In this document: piece by piece, positions 11,361 to 24,432 of the stretch
How the letters are laid out: the number at the start of each line of letters is the position of its first letter
Numbering within the stretch: the first letter of the stretch is position 1
Source: Megaleporinus macrocephalus
Lineage: Eukaryota; Chordata; Actinopteri; Characiformes; Anostomidae
Length of the DNA: 64,000 nt
Direction: 5' to 3'
Assembly (NCBI GenBank): GCA_021613375.1
Contig: CM038720.1
Span: 1,448,069 to 1,512,068, forward strand
The notes under the pieces: generated by a model
Told to the model about the DNA's origin: nothing
The model's database searches: none
The model's input: the letters and a program-made list of their open reading frames with translations, nothing else
Program-made: the position numbers and the translations under genes

Positions 11361-12390
11361 AATATCTACTACGTGTTGGTATATACGGTGTGTACGCTGA
11401 TTGTATGCGGTGCTGAAGGTCAGTGCTGGTGTTTTGGGACCCGGTTGTTCAGAATCAGGTCAGAGAAACTGATTATAGGCGCTGAAATAAACTCCACTGT
11501 GACTCTCAGTGATGCTCAATCAGCAAAACCCGGGTTTATAAATAAATCACACAGCAGCGCCTCCCAGCGGCTGAGAACACATACTGCTCCACAATCAATA
11601 CTATAAACATGCACTGCTTTGATATTTCATGTTTATGTACAATGAAAACACGTTTCTGTTAGATTTCATAATGAAGTAAATACTAACAATTTCAAGTTCT
11701 TGTTTAAAACTATAATCCAAAATAAACGTATTCTAAATATATTCAAATAAACATGCTTATTTTGGATTGTGGCCCCTAAATAAATAACAATAGGGCTTAT
11801 TTTAATACTGCAAACATGTTTTATTTATTTACGTCATAGAGTATATTTTTCACTGTATGTGTTTAGAATTCTGGTTATTATCTTTTGTGAAAGCTTATAA
11901 TAAATACATTTTAAAATAAATTATAGACCTGTATTTAAAACGTATTTAAATGATTAAACCCATACAGCCTTCACTCACCTCTAAGATCTGGATCAATATT
12001 AATTTGTATATTTTGTTAGTGAGTATGAACTACCAGCCAATCCAGGCACTGGAGGGCGGAGTTTGTCGGAAAACAGGTGGAGAAAGAAGAAACGCTCTGT
12101 ATGTAAACACACCTACGTGATTTTCACAAAAGCATAAACACGAAGGAAATATACATACATAAACATAAATAAATATCAAATAAAATATATTAAAACAAAA
12201 GCAGACAAGTATATACACACATTAAACAAATATATGTATAAAATATGTAATGTATGTATATTTCGTTAATGCAACGTTTAAAAAACTGTATTTATTTTAA
12301 CGTATAAATGTATAAATGTATTTGTACTTTAATGTAAATCTGGTTTATGCATATTTATATGATTGTAAACGTAAACAGCCAATCCCCGTA
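11361..12390. other. AT-rich sequence upstream of kctd7
   Basis: Very AT-rich, especially 11600-12380. No exon was recognised. Confidence 0.45.
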
Positions 12391-12660
12391 CAGGGTGGGC
12401 GTGGCGCGCCGGAAAACGGGTGGGAAACAAACCCAAACACCAGCCCCGCTGATCCGTGTCCGCCTGAGAGTGATTTATCCCCGGTTTGCTGGATCGACTC
12501 GGTCCGCCTGAGAGCCGCCGTGGACGGAGCCGCTCCGCAGGCCGTGTGGTCGGCGTGTATGCAGCAGAATGGAGCCGGAGAGACGCCGAACGGAGCCGCG
12601 GACACGCCGCTGCTGAGGCGGTTCGGGCCGGAGGGCCGCGCAGGCCCGCAACCGCGGGTC
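12391..12660 (+). promoter_or_regulatory. kctd7: kctd7 CpG-rich promoter and 5'UTR
   Basis: Base composition switches abruptly from AT-rich to GC-rich near 12390, with GGGCGTGGCGCGCCGG at about 12396-12412. An in-frame ATG at 12559 would add 34 residues, but its context is poor (T at -3). The ATG at 12661 has G at -3 and +4 and matches the MVV start of mammalian KCTD7, so it is preferred. The transcription start site cannot be read directly. Confidence 0.6.
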
Positions 12661-12828
12661 ATGGTGGTGTTTTCGGCCGCCAGTGAGAGCGAGGAGTCGG
12701 TGGAAGCGGGGCCCAGCCTGGGGGGCGCAGCGGCGGGGCTGGAGGAGGAGGAGCCGCGCAAGGCAGCGACGGGCAGCCCGCTGGGGAACCTGGGGAAGAC
12801 CCTCCACTCCTTCGGCCCAGCTCAGGAG
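12661..12828 (+). CDS. kctd7: kctd7 exon 1 (variable N terminus)
   Basis: 56 codons, donor GAG|GTAAAC at 12829, phase 0. Rich in alanine, glycine and glutamate, with an EEEEP acidic patch. It joins directly to FPEVV of exon 2, as in human KCTD7. Confidence 0.85.
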
Positions 12829-15800
12829 GTAAACGGAGGTGTTTATTATGGAGGTGTGTTATTTCAGCAGCAGTGTGGAGGTGTTGGGGGGCTTCTTTGT
12901 GTTTTTAGGCTATTATGGTGGGGGTGGGCTATACAGTGGGATAAGGGTGGGCGATGTGGAGACACGATAACATCGCGATATTTAGTTTAGGTCTGATTAG
13001 TAAACACAGATAAATAACCCCAGTTCTGTCATCTTCCATTAAACACTCTAATGGACATACAGACGGTCAGTCTTATTTGAAGGGGAACTCCACCAATTTT
13101 CAAAATATCTCAAAATCATTCGGTGTGGTTCGGTGTGGTTCTCAAGAAACTCAGAACTGTTCACAGTGGTGGTGAATAAAACCACAGCATGTACTATACG
13201 ATCTATACTGTACACTGTATTTAATGTATATAACAGTGTAATATACAGTCTATACTGTACACTGTATTTAATGTATATAACAGTGTAATATACAGTCTAT
13301 ACTGTACACTGTATTTAATGTATATAACAGTGTAATATACAGTCTATACTGTACACTATTTAATGTATATAACGGTGTAATATACAGTCTATACTGTACA
13401 CTGTATTTAATGTATATAACAGTGTAATATACAGTCTATACTGTACACTGTATTTAATGTATATAACAGTGTAATATACAGTCTATACTGTACACTATTT
13501 AATGTATATAACGGTGTAATATACAGTCTATACTGTACACTGTATTTAATGTATATAACAGTGTAATATACAGTCTATACTGTACACTATTTAATGTATA
13601 TAACAGTGTAATATACAGCATATACTGTACACTGTATTTAATGTATATAACAGTGTAATATACAGTCTATACTGTACACTATTTAATGTATATAACGGTG
13701 TAATATACAGTCTATACTGTACACTGTATTTAATGTATATAACAGTGTAATATACAGTCTATACTGTACACTGTATTTAATGTATATAACGGTGTAATAT
13801 ACAGTTTATACTGTACACTGTATTTAATGTATATAACAGTGTAATATACAGTCTATACTGTACACTGTATTTAATGTATATAACAGTGTAATATACAGTC
13901 TATACTGTACACTATTTAATGTATATAACGGTGTAATATACAGTCTATACTGTACACTGTATTTAATGTATATAACAGTGTAATATACAGTCTATACTGT
14001 ACACTCTATTTAATGTATATAACAGTGTAATATACAGCATATACTGTACACTGTATTTAATGTATATAACAGTGTAATATATAGTATAAACTGCACACTG
14101 TATTTAATGTATATAACAGTGTAATATACAGTCTATACTGTACACTGTATTTAATGTATATAACAGTGTAATATACAGTCTATACTGTACACTGTATTTA
14201 ATGTATATAACAGTGTAATATACAGCATATACTGTACACTGTATTTAATGTATATAACAGTGTAATATACAGTCTATACTGTACACTATTTAATGTATAT
14301 AACAGTGTAATATACAGTCTATACTGTACACTGTATTTAATGTATATAACAGTGTAATATACAGTCTATACTGTACACTGTATTTAATGTATATAACAGT
14401 GTAATATACAGTCTATACTGTACACTGTATTTAATGTATATAACAGTGTAATATATAGTATAAACTGCACACTGTATTTAATGTATATAACAGTGTAATA
14501 TACAGTCTATACTGTACACTGTATTTAATGTATATAACAGTGTAATATGTAGTCTATACTGTACATTGTATTTAATGTATATAACAGTGTAATATACAGT
14601 CTATACTGTACACTGTATTTAATGTATATAACAGTGTAATATACAGTCTATACTGTACACTGTATTTAATGTATATTACAGTGTAATATTTAGTTTATAC
14701 TGTACACTATTTAATGTATATAACAGTGTAATATACAGTCTATACTGTACACTGTATTTAATGTATATAACGATGTAATATACAGCCTATACTGTACACT
14801 GTATTTAATGTATATAACAGTGTAATGTGTAGTATATACTGTATTTAATGTATATAACAGTGTAATATGTAGTCTATACTGTACACTGTATTTAATGTAT
14901 ATAATAGTGTAATATACAGTCTATACTGTACACTGTATTTAATGTATATAATAGTGTAATATACAGTCTATACTGTACACTGTATTTAATGTATATTACA
15001 GTGTAATATTTAGTTTATACTGTACACTATTTAATGTATATAACAGTGTAATATACAGTCTATACTGTACACTGTATTTAATGTATATAATAGTGTAATA
15101 TACAGTCTATACTGTACACTGTATTTAATGTATATAATAGTGTAATATACAGTCTATACTGTACACTGTATTTAATGTATATTACAGTGTAATATTTAGT
15201 TTATACTGTACACTATTTAATGTATATAACAGTGTAATATACAGTCTATACTGTACACTGTATTTAATGTATATAACGATGTAATATACAGCCTATACTG
15301 TACACTGTATTTAATGTATATAATAGTGTAATATACAGTCTATACTGTACACTGTATTTAATGTATATAATAGTGTAATATACAGTCTATACTGTACACT
15401 GTATTTAATGTATATTACAGTGTAATATTTAGTTTATACTGTACACTGTATTTAATGTATATTACAGTGTAATATTTAGTTTATACTGTACACTATTTAA
15501 TGTATATAACAGTGTAATATACAGTCTATACTGTACACTGTATTTAATGTATATAACGATGTAATATACAGCCTATACTGTACACTGTATTTAATGTATA
15601 TAATAGTGTAATATACAGTCTATACTGTACACTGTATTTAATGTATATAACAGTGTAATATACAGTCTATACTGTACACTGTATTTAATGTATATAACAG
15701 TGTAATATACAGTCTATACTGTACACTGTATTTAATGTATATAACAGTGTAATATACAGTCTATACTGTACACTGTATTTAATGTATATAACAGTGTAAT

Positions 15801-18800
15801 ATACAGCATATACTGTACACTATATTTAATGTATATAACAGTGTAATATACAGTCTATACTGTACACTGTATTTAATGTATATAACGGTGTAATATACAG
15901 TTTATACTGTACACTGTATTTAATGTATATAACAGTGTAATATACAGTCTATACTGTACACTCTATTTAATGTATCTAACAGTGTAATATACAGCATATA
16001 CTGTACACTATATTTAATGTATATAACAGTGTAATATACAGTCTATACTGTACACTGTATTTAATGTATATAACAGTGTAATATACAGTCTATACTGTAC
16101 ACTGTATTTAATGTATATTACAGTGTAATATTTAGTTTATACTGTACACTATATTTAATGTATATTACAGTGTAATATTTAGTTTATACTGTACACTATA
16201 TTTAATGTATATAACAGTGTAATATACAGTCTATACTGTACACTATTTAATGTATATAACAGTGTAATATACAGTCTATACTGTACACTGTATTTAATGT
16301 ATATAACAGTGTAATATGTAGTCTATACTGTACACTGTATTTAATGTATATAACAGTGTAATATACAGTCTATACTGTACACTGTATTTAATGTATATAA
16401 CAGTGTAATATACAGTTTATACTGTACACTGTATTTAATGTATATAATAGTGTAATATACAGTCTATACTGTACACTGTATTTAATGTATATAACAGTGT
16501 AATATACAGCATATACTGTACACTATATTTAATGTATATAACAGTGTAATATACAGTCTATACTGTACACTGTATTTAATGTATATAACAGTGTAATATG
16601 TAGTCTATACTGTACACTGTATTTAATGTATATAACGGTGTAATATACAGCCTATACTGTACACTGTATTTAATGTATATAACAGTGTAATATACAGTCT
16701 ATACTGTACACTGTATTTAATGTATATAACAGTGTATTATGTAGTCTATACTGTACACTGTATTTAATGTATATAACAGCGTAATATACAGTTTATACTG
16801 TACATTGTATTTAATGTATATAACAGTGTAATATACAGTCTATACTGTACACTGTATTTAATGTATATAACAGTGTAATATACAGTCTATATTGTACACT
16901 GTATTTAATGTATATTACAGTGTAATATATAGTTTATACTGTACACTATTTAATGTATATAACAGTGTAATATACAGTCTATACTGTAAACTGCATTTAA
17001 TGTATATAATAGTGTAATATGTAGTCTATACTGTACACTGTATTTAATGTATATAACAGTGTAATGTACAGTCTATACTGTACACTGTATTTAATGTATA
17101 TAACGATGTAATATACAGCCTATACTGTACACTGTATTTAATGTATATAACAGTGTAATATACAGTCTATTCTGTACACTGTATTTAATGTATATAACGA
17201 TGTAATATACAGCCTATACTGTACACTGTATTTAATGTATATAACAGTGTAATATACAGTCTATTCTGTACACTGTGTTTAATGTATATAACGATGTAAT
17301 ATACAGCCTATACTGTACACTGTATTTAATGTATATAACAGTGTAATGTGTAGTATATACTGTATTTAATGTATATAACAGTGTGATGTGTAGTATATAC
17401 TGTATTTAATGTATATAACAGTGTGATGTGTAGTATATACTGTATTTAATGTATATAACTGTGTAATGTGTAGTATATACTGTGTTTAATGTATATAACA
17501 GTGTGATGTGTAGTATATACTGTATTTAATGTATATAACAGTGTAATGTGTAGTATATACTGTATTTAATGTATATAACAGTGTGATGTGTAGTATATAC
17601 TGTATTTAATGTATATAACAGTGTAATGTGTAGTATATACTGTATTTAATGTATATAACAGTGTGATGTGTAGTATATACTGTATTTAATGTATATAACA
17701 GTGTGATGTGTAGTATATACTGTGTTTAATGTATATAACAGTGTAATGTGTAGTATATACTGTATTTAATGTATATAACAGTGTGATGTGTAGTATATAC
17801 TGTATTTAATGTATATAACTGTGTAGGTATTGATTTTGCTGCCTCTGTTCGGGTCAGTTTGTGTATTTTGGGTCTTGGTCGTTTATCTCCACACGTTCCT
17901 CACGTCTCCATCCTGCCACTTAACTGATCAGCGCAGGCAGCAGCCCTGTGAACCCGGTTTCCTGTACGTTTACTGAGATGTGGTTGGCAGGTTTCCTCCC
18001 AGGGGGCGGACCTGCGGCTCCTGTGATTGGCTGGTGGTCAGGCGGTGGTCAGATGGGGCTCTGAGGGATTAAAGGTGTTTAATCGTGTTTTGGAAAGGTT
18101 CTGCTGAAGGTGTCAGTGATGAACTCGCCGTGTCCTCTGATTAGTGTAATCGTGTTAGAGCTCGAGCCTCTTAAACACCAGCACTTTAAATATTCCCGCC
18201 TGTTTTGGGGGTCTGATCAGCGGCTGCAGCGTGGTCACTGGTGTTGGGGCTGGTGTTAAACAGTGCTGTACAGTATGTAGTATGTGGTGTATGTATAGTA
18301 ATGTATAGTATATATATGGTATGAGGTATATACTGTATGGAAAGTGTGAAATTTACCCAAAACTGGTTGGTCAGCAGTCGGCAGCCAAATAAACTACACA
18401 TTATAACTCTTAACTGTTAAATGTACTGTAACCATGGAAACAAATATAGCATCACCAGGGAAATTGGTATAGCAGAACCATGAAACCATGTATTATGTAA
18501 CCATGGTAACAAATAATAGCTGTACCATGAAACACCTATAGTGTTAATTATGTAATGATGATATTAGTGTAGCATAATGAGTATGGCATCACTGTGGTTA
18601 TGAATGCAGCGTAACCATGGAAACAAACATAGCAAATTGCAAATGAGTGTTTGTCTCAATGAAAAAGGGGTGTAGTGTAACCATGGATACAAGTATAGCA
18701 TCACCATGTAAATGGATATTGCAACTGTTGAAACAGGCGTAGTGTAACCATAGAAAAAGGGGTGTAGCGTTACCATGGCAATTTGTATAGCATAACCATG

Positions 18801-21758
18801 GAAACATAACTATGGAAATTAGTATCATGTAACCATGGAAACAGGATTGTAACAGCAGTTCTTCTGTATGTGCTGTAGTTCCCTGAGGTGGTTCCTCTGA
18901 ACGTTGGAGGGACTCATTTCACCACCCGCCTGTCGACCTTGCGCCGGTACGAGGACACCATGCTGGCAGCCATGTTCAGCGGGCGCCACCACATCCCCCG
19001 AGACGCTGAGGGGCGCTACTTCATCGACCGGGACGGGGCATATTTCGGGTGAGCAGGGTCCAGGAACTTCGAAACCCCTGACTATTATGAAGTCATAGTA
19101 ACGCCTGTAATACTGCTAATAATAATAATAATAGCGATGATTGTATATCTGTATATCTATTTTTGTTTGTATTATTGTTATTAAATGTGTTTAACAGGTG
19201 ATAAGAAACTACAATGTACAAGAAATATTAAAAGAAAAACAATACTGTTAAACTACAACACAGTCACTATAAAGTACATGTTAAATTATATACATAAAAA
19301 TATATTAATTATATACTATATTATATATATAGATGCATGCCAGCGAGGAAAATAACATAGTGTGCTGGAATGCAGCATTAAATCTATCAGACATTAATTA
19401 AAGCTACTGCTATTGACCAATAACAGCCCGTGCTGGGCGTCTGATTTACATATTCAGTTCTCTCTCTGTTCTCCGTGAAGTCAGATTTGCTCGTTGCTCT
19501 TAAGCTCATGTCCTATTCAGGATTCTGCAGCTGGTCATTGGAAAGGAAGTCTCTTTATCTTCACTGCTTATTACTTATTTATTACACATGCGTAAATGGA
19601 GGGCATGCCCTCCAGAAATCTATAATCCATTTAACCAGTAACCCCATCACAGAACCATCACGGGCGCCTGTTAGCTGAGGCAGTGTTCTCCTCCCAGGAT
19701 GTTGATGTTGCGGTAGCAGCAGTTTGACACAAAACGATTATTATTATTATTATTATTATTATTATTTAAATTTTGATTATTTTCAGTAATAATCTCTGGT
19801 GCCAGCGTGACGTGTGCTGTGTCGTTGTGAGTTTAGGGACATACTGAACTTCCTCCGGGGGGGCGAGTTGCCACAGCGGGACCGTGTGCGGGCGGTCCAC
19901 AGAGAGGCGCAGTATTACGCTATCGGCCCCCTGCTGGAGAGCCTGGAGGACACTCAACCGCTGACCGGAGAGAAGGTCCGACAGGCCTTCCTGGACCTGC
20001 TGCCGTATTATAAAGGTACCGCTGAAGACGCTGGTGTAACAGGACTGGTCAGCACTGTTGTGAGGAAGTCCAGTTCGGAGGATATGCCGTATTCTTGAAG
20101 ATGCCGCGGTACAGGTGTGCTCGGACAGGGTCTGAGGGAGGGTCCAGAATGGTCTGGATTCAACTGCCCAACTGCACCCTGTTTAAGTCCAGCTGACTAC
20201 AGATCCAACTGGCCTTTATGACCCTGTTTGGCCAGGTCGTTATCTCCTGGGCTTGGGGCAGATGTCCTTGGGGGGCGGTAACTATAGAAACAAGTATCAT
20301 GTCTCCACAGAAATTAATGTAGGGTAACCATAGAAACATTTATAGCACAATTATGGAAATTGGTCAAGCATTACTGTGAAAATGGTATAGTGTAACCATG
20401 GAAACAAATAGAGGTGTCAAGTAACGGAGTACAAATACTTTGTTACCTTACTTAAGTAGAAATTGTGTTTATTTATACTTTACTGGATAAAATAATTTTT
20501 CAGATTTGACTTTTTACTTCTACTTAACTATTTGTACTTTCTACTCCTTACATTTGTGGGGAGGTGGGCTAGTGTCTTTAATAGCATTTTGTTCTTACAT
20601 TACTTTTACTTTTATACTTTAAGTAGTTCTGAAAGCAGTACATTTACACTGTTACTGGAGTAAAAAGCTTCAGTTGATACTTCAACTTCTACAGAAGTAT
20701 TTTTAAACTCTGGTATCTATACTTCTACCTGAGTAATGAATGTAAATACTTTTAACACCTTTGGAAACAATTACAGCATAACTATGTAAATTAGTGTACC
20801 GTCACAATGGAAACGGGGTGTAGTGTAACCATGGAAACAAAACTAGTGTGACTGTAGAATTAAGTGTTATGTAACCTTGGAAACGGCTGTAGTATAACCG
20901 TGGAAATGACTACAGTGCAAACATGGAATAGGGGTATAAGGTCACAATGGCAATGGTGGGTCTAGCATAACTATGGAAACAGGTGGGTGTAGTGTAACCA
21001 TAGAAACAAATACAGTATAACTTTGGAAATCAGTACCGTGTAACCATGGAAACAGGATTGTGAATTAACCATAGAAACACAGCGCCTATGTTGCTGTGTG
21101 GCCAGGTCGTTATCTCCTGGGCTTGAGGCAGATTTCCTTGGGGGGGTTCCTGCCATAAACTATATGACGGCCATCTGTGTCTCAGACTCACTTTAACAGA
21201 TGGGCATAGTATATATATACTATTTATTATTAAGTACTGTGCAAATGTTTCAGGCTCTCAGCGACATGTTTAAAAATTCTATTTATAATTAATAATTTAC
21301 AATTCTAATATAATGTATAATGATAGTAGATGTTGTGGAACTAACCTGGTGTTGTTTATGTGGACTTTTATTTTGTCTCAGATAATCTGGAGCGGATCGT
21401 GGAGATAGCAAAGCTGCGAGCGATGCAGCGGAAAGCGCGCTTCGCTAAGTTGAAGGTCTGTGTATATAAGGAGGAGATGCCCATCACCCCGTACGAGCGG
21501 CCGCTCTTCAACTCCCTGCGGTTCGAGCGCTCGGAGAGCGAGGCCAAGCTGTTCGAGCACCACTGCGAGGTGGACGTGTCCTTCGGGCCCTGGGAGGCCG
21601 TGGCGGACGTTTATGACCTGCTGCACTGCATCGTGAGCGACCTGGCCGAGCGCGGCATTACCGCGGACCAGCAGTGCATCGGAGTCTGCGACAAGCACCT
21701 CATCAACCACTACTACTGCAAACGGCCCATCTACGAGTTTAAGATCACCTGGTGGTGA
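12661..21758 (+). CDS. kctd7: BTB/KCTD protein KCTD7, complete
   Basis: Join 12661-12828, 18879-19048, 19837-20015, 21382-21758, giving 297 aa against 289 in human. KCTD7 is a cytosolic BTB-domain protein that binds cullin-3 and affects neuronal potassium conductance; human mutations cause progressive myoclonic epilepsy. Residues 1-56 are a variable low-complexity head. The BTB/T1-like domain starts at FPEVVPLNVGGTHFTTRLST and runs through DILNFLRGGELP and YYAIGPLLE. The last exon holds the conserved KCTD7 C-terminal region ending YEFKITWW. All four junctions keep frame (phases 0, 2, 1). Transcription is on the same strand as rabgef1 about 4 kb downstream. Introns 1 and 2 are rich in repeats. 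Identification is secure. Confidence 0.96.
13080..13180. mobile_element. Fragment of MITE family A
   Basis: AGGGGAACTCCACCAATTTT near 13081 matches the terminal sequence of the 5.79-kb element. It continues with a truncated body (CAGTGGTGGTGAATAAAACC) before the 47-bp array begins. Confidence 0.6.
13185..17340. repeat. 47-bp satellite array, nearly 90 copies, in kctd7 intron 1
   Basis: TATACTGTAC recurs every 47 bp (13204, 13251 and on). Units combine CTATACTGTACACTGTATTT with AATGTATATAACAGTGTAAT. Variants lose a few bases (ACACTATTT) or change single bases (AACGATG, TTTAGTTTATAC), and groups of variants recur, implying repeated unequal exchange of blocks. The unit is AT-rich and partly self-complementary (TACAGT, ACTGTA). 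Confidence 0.95.
17341..17826. repeat. 40-bp derivative of the 47-bp array
   Basis: The unit contracts to 40 bp with GTGTAGTATATACTGTATTT and ATGTATATAACAGTGTGATG. It continues the same array without a gap. Single 40-bp-type copies already appear near 14821-14860, suggesting where the derivative arose. Confidence 0.9.
17827..18415. other. kctd7 intron 1, no element recognised
   Basis: Moderately GC-rich intron sequence. A short TATA- and GTAT-rich patch lies at 18270-18340. Confidence 0.4.
18416..18852. repeat. Degenerate minisatellite with GTAACCATGGAAACA core
   Basis: Loose repeats of about 30-36 bp built on GTAACCATGGAAACA and TAGCATCACCATG. A second patch of the same family lies in intron 2 (20.27-20.40 and 20.76-21.08 kb). 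Divergence is high, so this is an old array. Confidence 0.75.
18879..19048 (+). CDS. kctd7: kctd7 exon 2 (start of BTB domain)
   Basis: The acceptor is GTAG at 18875-18878 and the donor is GG|GTGAGC at 19049. It codes for residues 57-113, including the NVGGTHFTTRLSTLRRYEDT core and MLAAMFSGRHHIPRD. Confidence 0.95.
19049..19836. other. kctd7 intron 2, AT-rich
   Basis: Contains AAT and ATT trinucleotide runs near 19115 and 19738-19765 and an AT-rich core. No further exon was seen. Confidence 0.5.
19837..20015 (+). CDS. kctd7: kctd7 exon 3 (end of BTB domain)
   Basis: The acceptor is TTTAG at 19832-19836 and the donor is AAAG|GTACC at 20016. It encodes DILNFLRGGELPQRDRVRAV, then QYYAIGPLLESLE and ends LLPYYK. 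This is the second half of the BTB fold, where cullin-3 contacts are expected. Confidence 0.95.
20270..20405. repeat. Degenerate ACCATGGAAACA repeats (intron 3, part 1)
   Basis: Same family as 18.4-18.85 kb. It is interrupted by the MITE at about 20.41-20.76 kb, which therefore inserted into a pre-existing array. Confidence 0.65.
20408..20765. mobile_element. MITE with AGGTGT/ACACCT ends
   Basis: Starts GAGGTGTCAAGTAACGGAGT and ends TACTTTTAACACCTTT, short inverted termini around a body full of TACTTTACT- and AAGTA-like words. This body is typical of an abundant fish non-autonomous DNA element. No coding capacity. The superfamily is uncertain. Confidence 0.65.
20766..21080. repeat. Degenerate ACCATGGAAACA repeats (intron 3, part 2)
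   Basis: Continues the array seen at 20.27-20.40 kb on the other side of the MITE. Also, the phrase GGCCAGGTCGTTATCTCCTG occurs at about 20.23 and 21.10 kb, bracketing the whole block as a direct repeat. Confidence 0.65.
21382..21758 (+). CDS. kctd7: kctd7 exon 4 (C-terminal domain and stop)
   Basis: The acceptor is CTCAG at 21377-21381. It codes for DNLERIVEIAKLRAMQRKAR, then the conserved VCVYKEEMPITPYE and FGPWEAVADVYDLLHCIV blocks and the terminal FKITWW. The stop TGA is at 21756-21758. Markedly GC-rich compared with the flanking intron and UTR. Confidence 0.96.
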
Positions 21759-21811
21759 AACACGGTTCACTCTCAAAACTGATGTGTTAAAGCTGTTGCA
21801 CTATGTATTAG

Positions 21812-21837
21812 TTATTTATTTATTTATTTATTTATTC
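21812..21837 (+). promoter_or_regulatory. AU-rich element in the kctd7 3'UTR
   Basis: Overlapping ATTTA pentamers, about 55 bp after the kctd7 stop codon. Such elements typically recruit mRNA-decay factors; function here is inferred. Confidence 0.5.
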
Positions 21838-24144
21838 ATTTTTAATTCAATACGGAGCATCGTGTGGGCAGATATGGTTTTTCTGATTGTTTTGAAAACG
21901 CAAACTCCACTTTCCTAAACTTTTCTAAACAATTAGTACTTTTAGCAATCCGTTTAGCTTCGCATAAGCCGTTGGGATGAAAATCAGTGTCCTGCAGTTT
22001 GCTTGCAGTTACACATTTCCACCAGAGAGGTCTCCAAATCCTAAGATATCCTAAGATATGTGTAGTGCTGCATTAAACACAACACAATATTATTATTTTC
22101 AGCACATCCAGTCTGTTAGGGTTTTATTTAACACAACCCAGTCGGGTGTGTTCAGATTACAGACGTGTGCTTCGGTCTTGAGTCCCGACTCGAAACAGTT
22201 GTGTTGACAGTGATGACAGTTGTGTTAATTAACACATCATTTTTGAGAGTGTCGCTGAAGCAGGTTAGGTCCTTGTTGAAGCTTCCTCAGATACACTGCA
22301 GCCTGTCTGGAATCAAAAGCCTGGGGACACTTTCCGGTGCAGCCAAGGGCAAATAAATCATTACAGATAATTATTTGTTACATGTTTTCCTCACGTTAAG
22401 TTATTGCAGACCAGCAAATACGAACTAATTTATATGGTAGAGCCGTTTGAAACCCTAGTGTACCCAAACTTTTGACAGGCAGTGTATGCTGGTTCCACGT
22501 ACTGAGCGCGGTAGAAATCGTCTCCTGGACTGCACCTGGTACAGCTGTTGTGATTGTAGCTGAAGTCACTTTTCGCATTACCTGTAATGGATCTTTGGTT
22601 TGTAATTAATGGCGTAATTGGTTTACCTTTGGTAGGTATTGTTTCGTTTCATCCCCAGTATCTGGAGCGCGTTGACTCTCGTGGAACAGTGTTCTGTGTT
22701 CTGTGCTTCACCTCTATCAGTGCCGAGTCTTTACACCGTACGTTTGTGTGAGTGTATTGATGGAGAGGGCTAGACCAACTGGATTACTGTTGTGAATCGT
22801 TATTGTTATTGTTTGTGCTTTGTTTCTCAACTTTTGGTCCAATTATCAGTTTTAATTGACCTTTTCAGGCTCCGCCCACAAATGCGTTCTTTCGTAGCTA
22901 CCGCTGTGCAGTCGAAAAAGCTTTACAGAACACTGTAGAGAAACTGTAAAAACTTAAATCACAATATCTACATTTATAGTTCAGCCTTATCTGTTTGTGT
23001 TATTTATTAGTTATTAATTTCTAATGTTATTTATTGTGTATGTTTATGTAAGGTCACACTTGGATGCAGTTCTTTTGTTGGTTACTTGTTCACCAGCGTC
23101 AGTTGAATTAGCATTACTGCTACTGTAGCGTAGCTGAAATTACTTCCAAGCAGAACTCAAAGGGCTTAAATTAACTAAGAATTATTTTTCCAGTGTCAGT
23201 GTTTATTAGCAATTGTCTCCTCTAACCACCACTTCTTCTACTACTACTACTGTTTTTCACCAGTGCCAGTATAAATACAGTAGTAGTTATTATTATTATT
23301 AGTAGCTGTTATATAATAATTGCATATAGTTTAATAAATATTTTAGTGTTCAGTTAAAACAACTGTGTTTGGATTTAACAGTAATTTTATGTGGGACTCT
23401 TATTTTGACAACATTTCTGTTCCAGTGAAGCCTTGATTACCTTAGTTCAGCGTTAGCATGGATGCTATATAGTTTGAATTTGATTTGCTACACAATCCAG
23501 CTCAGTAGTGCAGTGTTTTATACTATAAACCCAACTTAGTGTTGCGACTTTAAACTAGAAACCAAATTTAATGCCATTTTTGTCCAGAGTTTTGTGAAAT
23601 TTGACCAAAATCAGTAGCTACGAAAGAACATGTCTGTGGACAAAACATTTACGTTGTACTGCTGCCTACCAACAAGACTTGCACGACCACGTTCACAATT
23701 AGCATCAAATATCTCATAATCAGCTAATATTTAAACTTGTTAACGTCCAGCGAACATTAAAAACATGAAAATGTGTCCGCTGATAATATCGTGCTATCAC
23801 TGCAGTAGGCTAGTAGCTTTTGTTTGCTTTGCCAAAGGTCACTACAGTTAGTGTTTTATGATAGATCTGTATAATCTGTATAAAGTCTTATTTTTTAAAT
23901 TGTGAACTAAAGAGTATATTAATGAATAACTGGACTGTTAGCCACCTTATCGCAGTTAAGGTTACCTCCTGTTTACTCTGGTCTAAAGCGTACGGACTGC
24001 TGGCTGCTGCTAATCTCCATATTTCCTCTGTACTTTCGTAGCTCATGCCTTATTCGGGAGATCCAGTCCTTGTTTTGATTCTTTTCACGTTCGCACTAGG
24101 GCTATCACTAAGAAGTGAACACTCTACTCGATCCTTTGTCTCCA

Positions 24145-24432
24145 TTAACCCTGCAAACACACCTATGTTGTGACAACATTGTGACAACGTACTGTTTTGG
24201 CGCCCGCGATGTTGAAATGTAATTCCTCAGAACGTAATGACAGCGTTATCTGACAACATTGTGGCAACATAGTGATAATGTTGTCAGTATGTAGTCACGA
24301 CCTCCTAAAATCCTTCATACGTTCCATTATATTTGCATACATATATATGTATAGCAGAAATCGTAATACCATATTATTTAATAATATCGTGACAACAAAT
24401 GTTGTAGCAACGTTGTGTGTTTGCTGGGAATG
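24145..24432. mobile_element. MITE with CCCTGCAAACACAC ends
   Basis: The left end CCCTGCAAACACACCTATGT is inverted at the right end (ACGTTGTGTGTTTGCTGGGA near 24411-24430). The flanking interior is rich in GTGACAACATTG-type words in both orientations. About 285 bp, non-coding. Confidence 0.7.

Noticed and set aside
12559..12660. Longer kctd7 start at the in-frame ATG 12559
   Set aside because: Weak start context and no match to the mammalian N terminus; ATG 12661 gives MVV as in the family. It remains possible.
12345..12807. Minus-strand frames of 138 and 110 aa
   Set aside because: Antisense shadows of the GC-rich kctd7 first exon.
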